A stretch of 64,000 bases of DNA from Lichenostomus cassidix (Eukaryota > Chordata > Aves > Passeriformes > Meliphagidae): positions 49,736,491 through 49,800,490 of the forward strand of contig CM039182.1 of NCBI GenBank assembly GCA_008360975.2, given 5' to 3'. Below are positions 53,473 through 64,000 of the stretch, piece by piece. The notes below the pieces were generated by a model. The model had not been told where the DNA came from, did not search any database, and saw only the letters and a program-made list of their open reading frames with translations. Numbering within the stretch: position 1 is the first letter of the stretch; the number at the start of each line of letters is the position of its first letter. Made by a program: the position numbers and the translations under genes.

Positions 53473-54507
53473 GTCCTTTTTACAATTTCAGGTTTTCCAA
53501 AAAAGAAATCGGTTCAATACCTCTTCCAAACATTCTTGCTACTTGACATAGTTCTTTGCAAAAAACCCCAAAATTATGAAAACACAGTCCATGCCATAGG
53601 GGACAGATGATTAAAAAGAAAAGAAGCTTTGATCTCTTACTCCTGTGTCATTCAACAGTAACACCACTGTAAGTATTATTAACATTTTACAAAAGCATAT
53701 ATGAAATCACAATGTCACAAACATCAGATATATCAGAGGTGGAGACAGAAGAAAACATCGAAGAGGAATGAGCAAAGCAAAAAAGAAAAAATGTTAAAAG
53801 CAATTTTGAAATGGATCAATGCTAGCAGAAAGCAGATAACTAGTTCTTAAGGTGATGGGAGAAAAGATTCTGTTAAATTATATATAATGTTCCAAAATAC
53901 AAATATTTTTGTGAATACAATTGAATCCTGGCACAATACACTCATTATAGCTATTAATCTATGCAAATGCTACCTCATTTAAAAAATAGCTTGACAGATC
54001 TTAAATACATCTTGAATTTATGAATTAGTAAGATCTATCCTATAAGTAACATATAGCTAATTACATATTTGTAGTTTAAACAAAGAATTATTGTTGCTGT
54101 AGTGTCAATGCACAGGCTGTTAAAAGGCTGCAGGTGAAACACCACTATTAGCTGTGGATCATATATTTGCTTTACAGGGTCCATGTGGGCTACCAAAACA
54201 TTCCAGCTGTTTTTTTGCAAAGAAGTATCAAGGTAAACTTCCAATGGAAATGAGTAAAATAGTTCCTTTCTATGGTAACTGAGACAGCAGCATGCACTGA
54301 CTTGCTGGTGATTTCAGATACTGATTATAGTTCAGCAGCTAAATTGGTAACTGCTTCCAAATCTTTAGCTGCTTCTGGAAAGCTGGACTGCATTTCAGTC
54401 TTTTGCATCCTCTTAGCAGCTCTATCTTTATGATCACACTGGCCAAAAAATGTTCAGATTCAAAGTGTAATTTCCACCAGTAGAAATGGTAAGCATCCTT
54501 TAATCTC

Positions 54508-54523
54508 TTTTTTTTTTTTTTTT
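54508..54523. repeat. T16 tract
   Basis: Sixteen consecutive T bases followed by AAATGTG. Confidence 0.9.
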
Positions 54524-57500
54524 AAATGTGTAGATCCACTTTTCCAGAAAATGTGAAATGTGGTTATTGATTTTTTGTAAATCAATAAATCCTATAAATT
54601 AAATGAAGTATCTTTCCCACTCCTTATTTTAAGAACATTAGGAAGTGACCATGAATCATTTTTGTTGGCAACACAAATTTCTGGAAAATAGAATTTACTG
54701 TCCATATGTCTTTTCAGTAAAGACATTACCTTATGGAAAATCAGAGGTTAATTAAGCTTCTTTTGTCTTCTCACATAACAAAATATTTTAAAACATGTAT
54801 CAGAAAAGGATGTTTTTGAAGTTATTCCTTCTAAGAAGTGATCACTACCTGGAGCTCATGTCCTTCTATATAAACACCTAGATGGATATAGATCTCCAGA
54901 AAGAAATTTACAGGTACCTATGGCTTGTGCCACAGGCACATGCAGGCACAAAACTTCGAGGGGATAATGCACTCTCCTTCCCCAGATTATAATGGCAATG
55001 ACACTACCTGAACCTGATTTATAACAGGTTGTACTTTTCACATACTTCCTTTAACCTTTAGTAAACCCTAACTCTGTCCTCATTTACACCCAGGCAATGT
55101 TGGCATTGTTTTAACATTCTCAAATATACACAGACAAGAGTCTGAAAGCATCGGAGGGGATTCATTGAAAAAGAATGGGTTACATTACCAAGAAAACATG
55201 GAAAAGTAGATAAAATGCATGTGGAATTATTTACAAGGTGAAAAGGGAAAATATTTCAGCCACTTTGATTCAGAGACAATCCAGAAAAACATTTAATAAC
55301 TGATTTGATAAATAACACCAAGCATGAGTATATAAAAAGTACATTAAAAATACCCCAACATACTTCTCGAATAAGATGTAACTAGGGCAATTCATACCTC
55401 AAATAGTCACACAGATATTAATAATCACACCATATTCATGCTGCAAATTTTTTCATATGCATTCTGCTGTGTTCCAGAGTTTTCCGTGAACTCACTATGG
55501 AAAACCTGCATGATATCAGGGGTGGGATCTGCTAACATTACTAACAACAGAAAACCGATTCTTACAAAGCAGTTCCAATATTTTCAAAGTCCAAATGTTA
55601 TCTGACAACTGTTTAAAGAGGGTCCTGAGAAGTAGGAAAATTTCCATAATACACAAGTTATAGCTCAATGACCCAGGCTGTCAGGTTAGAATGTAGGAAA
55701 GCCTAACTCTAACCTTCAGATAAAAGGTAAAAGCCCCAGCTTCTAGAAATCAAACAGTACTACCTCATCCATGAAAACAGGGCAGGCAATGTTTCAATAA
55801 GAGATGAGCCCTGGTCATATTATGAGGCAAAACACAGGGCAATTAACAAAGAAAAAAACCAAGAAAAGACCATAACACAATAGGGAATGGAGCTCTGTTT
55901 TATGCACTGGAAAATGGCATTTTAAATGTGTATGTATAGCTGGATTATTCATACAGTTCTTTCTGACACATTCGTCTCAGGAATGGGAGTGAAAAAAGAA
56001 ACACTGGATATTTTTAGTACATATTTGCATAGAAAAAATATACTCAGGGTAATGCAAATGCATTTAGGATAGGGATGAGGAGAAATTCTTGACATGTAAT
56101 GATCCACCCAGATCCATTTTGTATGAGAAATTAATAAACTAATCTGTTTTGGTCATTCACCAGGAAAGATAACTTTTCCCCAGAATAACCTGAGTTTGTG
56201 AAAAAAACAATGTCTGGGATTATTTCTGTGAAAATATTAACCATGAATTGTTTAAAACACAATACAATATAAACAATGGAGAAATTATTGCTTTCATCTA
56301 CCTTTCTTTTAAGAAATAAAAATAATGAATCTTTTCCCATAATAGGTAGATCACATTCATATAGAGAGATGGTATGGGAAACAATTGGTTTAGAACACTG
56401 CTAGAATTGCAAAGTTAAAACTCAGACACATCATTTTTCTTAAAAAGGCATAGCAAAAAAAACTAGAACTCACTGCATCACAGTTACAATTTCCATGGAA
56501 GATTTTTAATATTCACAAAGCTCTTATCAGCTACTACTATTTCTAACAAACACTAAAGCAATATGTAAGCTTTATAATTTAGTGATACTGGATTAAGTCT
56601 AATTCCTACAAAACAGAAAGGAAAACTTGGCAAATTAGCAGAAATAGTTCACTAGCTAAAAGAATGATGAAGATTAAGTGAAATTAGGAGATTCAGTTAT
56701 TGCAGTATCAAAAAAACTCAAAGGAATTGGTGAGAGACAAGCAAAGGTGCAGAGAAAATAAAAACATGAGAGAAGCTTGTATTAACAATTGGCTGGAAAA
56801 AATTTCCTCAAGCTAACCATTTATCTGTCTAGCCTTTAACTAAGAGGACCAATGTATATTTCATGACAAACGTTTAGCATATGAATTATTTTCTGCTTCT
56901 GTTTAATGGCAACACAACGATGACTAAAGGGAAAAGAAATCACAAGAAGCTGATGGTTTCCACATCTTAGGACACAAGCATGCCGATCAGAGTGGAGCAA
57001 GGTCATTATTCCTGCTATCCTTGTGCTTTAAAAATTACAAGAAGTTGAAATCAGCTTTTCTAGAACATTAATAACAGGTCAGTCAATATTGTTAAGGCTG
57101 GATACATGACATCTTAGGGAAATGTTTTTTAAAGAACATTAAAAGCTGAATGCTGAAGCCTGATAAAGGTTTTGAGAGCCTTCCATTAATCACTGTAGTA
57201 CTGCAGAAATCCCTTTTCTCCCTCAGACTCTTTTCCAAAAACTCTTGTTTAGCAGGAACTATATGTGGAACTATCACTCTAGATCAGTTAATGGGTAGCG
57301 ATGGGAAAGTTCATAAGTTCATTAAGTTCTGATTTGGATGGCTAGTGAGGAAAAATACCATATTGCAATTGTAAACTTTGTTTTTATCTCTGTCTGTGCA
57401 TAAATCTTACTTCCTACTGGTATGATTGCTTTATTGTAACAGAAAGAAGCAAACATCAAATTAAGTTTTCTATTTCACCTGTTTAGCTCCTTAATTCATG

Positions 57501-58964
57501 AAGCTGCTATCTCATTTCCTCCAGAGACAAACAGGCATGAAACAGTAATTCATGTACTGCAGTAACTCTGCTATATGTTTTTCATATGCTGCCTGCAGGC
57601 ACAGTGAATAGGAATAAAAATTGGAACACAGCACCAACAGATCTTGCTCTGTTCTCTGTATCTATGCTTTTAGCTCCCATTCTCTGATTATTTGTTACAG
57701 TTCCTATAGCTCTGGGAAAAGACAGACACAGATACTTGAATGCAGCAGCCCTTCTCCCTTCAGGGGTTCATTCCCAGGGTAAAAGGAGACTGGCAGAACC
57801 AGAATGCTGTTTCCTCCCCTTTTTGTAGGCAAAGATCAGTGGCCCATGGAAAATTTAATACCAAGAAAGTCACAAGTAGTTACTATTAGGAAGGCTCATG
57901 AAAACAGTGAATGAAGATGCACAATTGATTAATTAACATTTTGCATTCTGTGAGTATATTGCATCACTGTTCTCTGTATAATTTTATTTCTTACAGGAAA
58001 GAAGGAAAGCTTCTTTCTGTAAGAGCAAATACCATATATTGCACTGCCTCTTTCCCCCTTAACCAATGGGCACAAAAATACTTTCTTTTGTCTCCAAGCT
58101 CCTGTTTGCAAATAAGGGAAATGTCCTATCACATCCCATATCAACTGGAAAGTATATGGGCATTGCAAACCTGGAAAACAGACAGCTTTCTGCATGTCCT
58201 CAGTACTAAACATGTTATTATCCTCCCAAAATGGAAGTTTCCAAGGAAACAAGCAGAAAAGAAGATATGAGAAATGTAACTGTAAAAGAGAAAAACAAAC
58301 CCAAAACTCCACCTTATTTTTTTTTTTATTTTTTCAAATTTACATATATATATACTCATTGTTATTAGGTTGCAATTATGATCCATGGGCTAACTATTTC
58401 ATTTATTTGACTGCCATAGACACTTGAGTTACCAAGATTAAGCCTCTATTATGATAATACTGCATTTTCACAAAGGAAGTTCTCCTCTAAGAAGACATAT
58501 CTAAATAGACAATAAGAAGCATCAATCTCACGCTGATAAGAAACCAGAAATTGCCACAGTCATAGAGGAAATCTATATCAAAGTCAAGAGCATAAAGCCT
58601 GTGAGACAACTGCAGACACTGCAGGATGCCTGCTTCGAAACATCTTCCTCAGAAATTTACAGTGTACCCATAATTTTACTCTTGTGATAGCATGGTGTGT
58701 TCTCAGCAGAGGTGTCTGGTTTTGCACTTTCTTAAGAAAGTCACTAAGTTATCTTGACTAATTTTGTTTTTCGGATGATCTTTAGTTAAGGCTTTGAAAC
58801 AGACCCCTAGCTTTGAACTTATTTTAAAACATATTGGGCCGCAAGTTCAAAACAAAGTAAAAAAAACCAAAAAACCCAAAGCCAAAACAGTAGATAGCAA
58901 ATTGCATTTCCAGATAGTCTTTGCTGATTACTAGAGAAGGATTTTTCATTTAGCTTTGAGCATA

Positions 58965-59033
58965 AAATTGAACCAGATGACCTTCTGCAGTCTCTTCAAA
59001 CCTGAATTGTCCTATAGCCTTATGAGATTCTTG
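58965..59033 (+). mobile_element. CR1 LINE 3' tail remnant
   Basis: ATTGAACCAGATGACCTTCTGCAG then CTCTTCAAACCTGAATTGTCCTATAG and TTATGAGATTC match the CR1 3' end (TTGGACCAGATGACCTCCAGAGGTCCCTTCCAACC and ATTCTATGATTC). Strongly truncated and diverged. Confidence 0.75.
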
Positions 59034-62000
59034 TTTTTAGGTATGTTTTCAGAAGTCACTTATGACTTACTTTACATGAAATTTCTTGTTACTGTCTTCC
59101 CTCAGACTAAGTAGAAAGGCAGTGGCATTATTACCTGTAAAATAACTCCCAATCCCTGTTGTCAGCAATTATTTTAAACTGTTTGCTGGGATGTACATGT
59201 TATTTTGCTTGGATGAAAGCCCATTATTAAGAAAAAAAGACATGGACGTGAAACAATAAAGTCTTAAGTCTAAAACTCATAAGAGAAGAAGGAGAATTCT
59301 TAGTTTGTACAGGCTACTTTTCATGTATTCCTCTGAAATCACATGACAATGAGAATTCCTTGACTGCAGCCAAAAAAAAAGAAAACAAAACAAAAACAAC
59401 TCATCAAAACAGGTTTATTAATATTAAGGCTTTCCTCAAACTCGGAATTTTGAGGTAGTTTCTGTTTCATACCAAAAGTGTTATTTAAGCTATTATTAGC
59501 AGCAGAATCAGTGGAATTGTATATATCTCTACCTTGCCAGGAAACACAAAACTATAAGCAGCAAAAGCTTTAGTCCACTGATTACTCGTTAATTACTTGT
59601 CATTAATAGATCAATAAACAGCTTGAGTCCTGATTTGTTTAAATATATTACTGAGCAATTTCTCCCTGAGAAGGAACAATTTTGTAAAGTGATAGGATTC
59701 CCAAGAGATAAAAAGTGAAAAAGTGGAATCGTTTAACTATCTTCTGTTTTCTCAGTTCTTTTTGATACACTTTTAAAACAAAAGAACCTTTCTGTCCTAA
59801 GTGGCTATTTAAACATCTGAAAGGTGTATATGTAAATGTCCCAGCCTAGAAAAGCACCTAAGGTCAAGGCCAAAAATGCTACACTGATCCCATGAAGCTA
59901 ATAGAGGCTTTACTACTGGCTGCAGCACCACCAGGTTCTCACTTCCTAAGGAATACAAAATCTCTCTTTTTTTTTCCATTTCTTTGTGTGGGAACAATAC
60001 TGCAGTGATTTATGTACAAAGCTCAATGGTAGAAGATGCCACATGAGTGCTTTGAGCTCTGCTGTGAGATGAATAGGGTGTCATAATATATTCAGCAAAT
60101 ATGGCAATCCTCCAAAACAGAGAAAGGTATGAAAAATTAGTTCCTTAGTTTAGAAACCATACACTGAAGCCAAGAACACATAGAAAGAAAATGTATTGGC
60201 CTCTTTCCCACTAACACACAAATCACGGTGGTTCTATGTGTACAAACCATTACAGGTGTTATGCAAACACTGCAATGTGATTTTTTGTTACTGTCTAGGT
60301 TAAAATAATCTGTCTTTGTTGCTTCTTTCTCTCACTTAAAAGGAAAAAAACCCACAATATAGAATATCTGTGGGAAGCTCACTTTCCAGACCAAAAAAAA
60401 AGGCTTTTAAAGGCTAAGAGAAATTATTTTTCCATATAAATGGTGATAACATGAAGAAAGAGATACCTGCAAAATATGCTCAAAATTTTCTAAGAACCTT
60501 TAAAATGCAAATACATGGAACTGCTTATTTCTTAAAAAAACCCCAAACCTAAAACCAGTAAGTTATTATTTTGTGTGCTGCTTAATTGTCCTTTAAATCT
60601 AGAGGCTAGGGTAAACACCTGCAATTACAGCATATATTTATTTTGTTATATTATAAACATATACCGACAAGCACAAATTGGTCCTGAAATAATACATTAT
60701 AAGACACATACATTTCAAGAAGAAGAATCTATAACTGTACACAGTGCAAACTATGAGCTTTCTAAGCAGAATATCTCCAGCTCCATAACCAAATACATTT
60801 GCTTTCTAAATACCTGGCAAAGCTACACCCATATGCAACCGTTTTGAAACATACACAAGCAGAGAGATTGTGTCCATCAGCAGAATCTAATCAGAACACC
60901 TCCAGTTATGAACATGATTCAGGATCCTAGATATTAAGGCCCAAGGAAGAACAAATCCTTTTCCACATTGCAGAGTCTCTGTGCTGTGCTAAATTAAGCA
61001 AAATAACAGCAACAGAGACAAACCATGCATTAGAAATAGTTAAAAAACAGCAGGGAGGATGGAGAGGAGTAACAAGCATTAGAGTGTCTATTAAGTAATG
61101 GAATGCTTATGGAAATAGGAATAAGATGCACATGCATTACAAATGAATCTTTATCTATAGCACCATAAGGAAATATACCAAGAAAAACTGTGAGGACAGC
61201 AACCTGAAGTATAACATGCAGCCGTTAAATTAATCTAAAATGCATTTGAATTGCTCTTATCACAATGAACTCAGTTCACAATCATGAAAATGTGTTATAT
61301 ATTTCCACTTCTAGACCAGTCTTCCTTAGGCACCAGTATGATTTATTTAACATCAAAATCTATCATACACAATTAGAGCATATATAAAGTACTTGCTGCA
61401 TATTAATAGAACTTTTAAAACAAAATTCCTTCTTTGTGTGACAATTCTGGTACAACTAATACTTTTACCTTTTTGATTAAGAGTAATCTTTCTTGAGGAG
61501 GCACATACAGAAAGAGACTGTCCTCTTCTAGTAAACTATACAGCAAAAGAAGAATCTTACAATGAATCTACTCGTAGGTAATAGCATATAATTTCTCAAA
61601 CAATTGCATTACTGACAATGCCATTCTCTACAAGGTATAATGCATCCGATTACCCACAAATACTCTGTTTAAGAAACTGCTTCAAAAGTGTTAGTGGAAA
61701 AATTCCAACCTTCATTCAGCCAGTGTCCTTGCTGACTGTAGCATATGAAAACTGACAGCCAGAAAAACAGGATAAAGTTCAAAGCAATTTTTCAATGTCT
61801 CTATTGATTAAACTTTAAAAGTTACTGTGTTTACCAAATGCCACCTGCTTCAAGGAGCAACAGATCTGAGAGGAGAACACACAAACATGTGGTGCAATAA
61901 CAACCATTTTAGCGCAAGCAAACAGGCAAACTTTCCTAAGAAAATAAAGTCTTCTGTATTTTCAGTTATTTACCTCTTTGTCAACTTTAACAAAGGAGAA

Positions 62001-62108
62001 AAAAGAAGTACTTTCCATCAATGGATTTATCTAACAGCAATACCTGTTAAATTGTTGAGATAAAGTTCCTTAACACCATATTTAATGGATAGCCCATTCT
62101 CAGCCTAC
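59034..62108. other. CNTNAP2: AT-rich intronic sequence next to the CNTNAP2 exon
   Basis: No repeat or second exon was recognised. The 5' end of this intron (in gene direction) starts with the donor GTAGGC at 62103-62108. An A-rich/C-rich tract lies at 60534-60548. Confidence 0.5.
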
Positions 62109-62309
62109 CTGGTGTATTCAGCAGCCGGGACATCTTGCAAGAATAGGAGATGAACTGCTCACAGTATTCAGCACTACTGGTAATGGCAGAAATCTGGTCC
62201 ATTGTTGCACTGTAGTTGAGCTGCAGCACTGATAACTTCTCCAGGCTGCTGCCTCCCACAGAAGTCTGCATTTGCAGATCATGGTACACAGTTGTCCATA
62301 CTTTATCCT
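62109..62309 (-). CDS. CNTNAP2: Internal exon of contactin-associated protein-like 2 (fibrinogen-like segment)
   Basis: Seen: reading the minus strand, a polypyrimidine tract and CAG acceptor (CTCTTTCAG) precede the exon, and a GTAGGC donor follows it. The exon is 201 bp. It enters with two bases of a split codon, carries 66 complete codons with no stop, and leaves one base (G), so it is internal and frame-coherent. The protein has a WTTVYHD stretch near its start, an NYS N-glycosylation sequon at exon residues 31-33, and the run [16 protein letters not shown] followed by a second cysteine (C49 and C57) and MSRLLNTP. Family knowledge: this order is the fibrinogen C-like part of the Caspr proteins, and the wording is closest to CNTNAP2 rather than CNTNAP4 or CNTNAP5. 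The trailing G would begin the Asp codon of the DGSPYTWW that follows in that family. Caspr2 is a single-pass neuronal adhesion protein that partners contactin-2 and clusters Kv1 channels at juxtaparanodes. Inference: the gene is intact here. Paralogue choice is from memory. Confidence 0.92.
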
Positions 62310-64000
62310 CTGAAAGAGTGGGGAAGAAAGACAAGACAAGAACTGGTAAGAGACAGACAGTGGAACCGAATTAAAATAAATGCAGGCCTTTGATAATAAA
62401 TAAAAATATTCTGCAAGCTATTTGTTGAGGTGGTAGTGAGGAAGGAGAGCATTGCATGTGAAAAATCATTATGTTACAGCATAGTTCCAACAACTACAAA
62501 CCGATGAAGGGAAGAAGCTCTCCTCACCTTTATGAAAAGATACTGAATATACCACGTGAGAGGTCTTCCTTGAACCATGGACTCCTTTATTTACATATGG
62601 ATCTAATGAGGAATAACTTTGATCAGAAGGACAAAAGCCTGATGCCCTAAAGATCCAAAGTCTTTATATGGAGAGCAAGCACTGTGCACGTTAAATTCCT
62701 GTGGGCTGGAGAGCAACATTGCTTCAATAAATTAGTAGCAAAGTAACAACAAGGATGCGCCAGATTCTCATGCGATTACCTAATTCACCAATTAATACTG
62801 AAAGTGTTTCCACACTTTTTACCCAGGCTGTATTCTATGGAAAAACAAAATTACTGCTTATTGAGACTTGAATATTTAAAAATAGCTGCATCATATGACC
62901 TTACTGATTCTGGTTATGGTATAGATAGCAACATATGAACTAGTCAAAGTAGAATGAAAATACAAAAGCTTCTGTTGAGTTGTGAAAAGTCACAAGGAAG
63001 GAGGTAGGACAACTTCATTTTTCTGACAAGAAATACAGCAATATTGGCCAAATCTCAAACCTCCAACAGATTTTTTTTGCAGGGTCATGCAAAAAGTGAG
63101 ATCCAGCCCATGTCAATTTCTGTGTGCATTATATTTCTTTAAACTACTCAACAGCAAGTCACTAGAAATGTTACTGCAAACCATTCATCAGTAGTTTGGG
63201 AGATTTAAGATGAGATATCATAATGAAACAACACACTCCACACTCCACTCAGAAAGATTTGTTGAAGTTGGAAGGTAGCTTAGAAAGGAAACAAAGAGGA
63301 GGCACAGAAACTTTCCTGTTATAGACCAACCATTAATTTTTCTTAGAGGGACATTCGACTGAATCTAAATGAAAAAAATATTATCTGAGTAAGGTACACG
63401 ATTTCAGAATGAAAACAATGAAGATTCTGTCAATATTATTGATACTGTCTTCCTGTAAAAATACTATTCCATAATTAAGGTGTGAAGAATTTTAAAGTTG
63501 AATTTGAACAGGTACCATTATAAAAATATACAATTTCAGCTGATATGTACCACTCATATTGTCCATCTCAAATAGACGACGACTGAAATAGGTCAATTAT
63601 CCTCTGTAAATAAATGCCAGAAAATTCTCTTTTCTCTATAGATTAACCTGGAGCACATCTCCACAAAACTTCCTAGAAGTGCATCAGATTTTTTCAGTAA
63701 TATCTTTCATGTATGGTTCATTCACATTTTAAATTGCTTTTTCTCTTTTTCTTTTAAATTTTCTGCCTTATGTATTTCTATTGCTGAGGGCAATGTCAGA
63801 GAAATCTGTCTTGGAATAAGAAATGCAGAACTTTTAAAAACATCAGTAAGAATCTGCTCTGGTGCCTTAAACAGGCTTGCACAAAAGCCCAGTTTCCCAA
63901 ATGTGTCAGCCAGGCCTTTGCCCCAGATGATCCTGTCAAGCAACTCCACTGACCACAGTTGTCCTTCAGAGATGCAGGAACAAAACACACCTTGCTGCTA
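62310..64000 (-). other. CNTNAP2: Upstream CNTNAP2 intron, 3' end
   Basis: This is the intron that ends at the acceptor CAG on the minus strand (plus-strand CTG at 62310-62312). It is AT-rich. An 88-codon open frame at 63722-63988 on the minus strand shows no domain I recognise and no clear pair of splice sites, so I do not call it an exon. No repeat was recognised here. Confidence 0.65.

Larger units (their letters stand above)
48523..58964. other. AT-rich intronic sequence, no gene seen
   Basis: No supported gene. Items within: a GC-richer patch at about 51540-51900, AGAGCAAG-type short tandem units at 53151-53187, and T-runs at 53460-53472 and 54508-54523. Confidence 0.5.
1..62108 (-). 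other. CNTNAP2: Large CNTNAP2 intron downstream of the exon (partial)
   Basis: The sequence 3' of the exon in gene direction begins with a consensus donor at 62105-62108. I found no further CNTNAP2 exon down to position 1. I specifically looked on the minus strand for the WWVGKANEKHYYWGG-type continuation. The gene is known to span more than a megabase in vertebrates with very long introns, so one intron filling 62 kb is expected. That the whole stretch belongs to one intron is inference. Confidence 0.7.

Noticed and set aside
63722..63988. 88-codon minus-strand frame upstream of the CNTNAP2 exon
   Set aside because: No similarity to Caspr domains that I can see, and no convincing acceptor and donor pair. 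Treated as a chance frame.
1..64000. tRNA, rRNA, CRISPR or bacterial-type operons
   Set aside because: No tRNA-like box pairs, ribosomal sequence or regularly spaced repeats were seen, and the composition and gene structure are vertebrate.

Overview
The window looks like a stretch of a bird nuclear genome, lying almost entirely inside introns of one very large gene on the minus strand. Three things point to a bird. CR1 LINE fragments are present with the usual avian 3' tail (a GATGATCTTAAAGGTC-like stretch followed by ATTCTATGATTC-like octamers). There are several solitary LTR-type elements. One further fragment (8820-9176) closely resembles a dispersed repeat I know from many bird genomes. 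No bacterial-style genes, operons, CRISPR arrays or phage are present. Base composition is AT-rich with islands of higher GC, and no long open frames occur.

The only confident protein-coding sequence is a 201-bp exon at 62109-62309 on the minus strand. It has a clean acceptor and donor, and its 66 full codons match the fibrinogen-like segment of contactin-associated protein-like 2 (CNTNAP2/Caspr2), a neurexin-superfamily adhesion protein. Everything below 62109 is therefore most simply read as part of the downstream intron, about 62 kb or more. Everything above 62309 is the end of the upstream intron. I looked for the next exon of the gene and did not find it.

Layout from left to right: 1-353, a possible LTR end with a short open frame cut by the window edge; 883-1344, a GC-rich exon-like block on the plus strand with a CTCF-like motif just downstream; 2680-2769 and 3471-3560, two copies of an unidentified 90-bp block, 80 percent identical; 4141-5068, a CR1 with reverse-transcriptase remnants and an internal deletion; 6671-6709, a TC microsatellite; 8820-9176, the bird dispersed repeat; 13809-13838, a T30 tract; 14165-14610, a probable solo LTR on the minus strand; 35697-36314, a well-bounded 618-bp solo LTR with a 6-bp target duplication; 40223-40266, 46675-47058 and 58965-59033, further CR1 3' ends. 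The rest is AT-rich intron with a few hairpins, a 24-bp perfect palindrome and some stretches that look like conserved noncoding elements.

No multi-gene system is encoded here. The more interesting points are structural: a sense-oriented LTR with a polyadenylation signal inside a long neuronal gene, an antisense exon-like GC island, the perfect palindrome, and the duplicated unidentified block.
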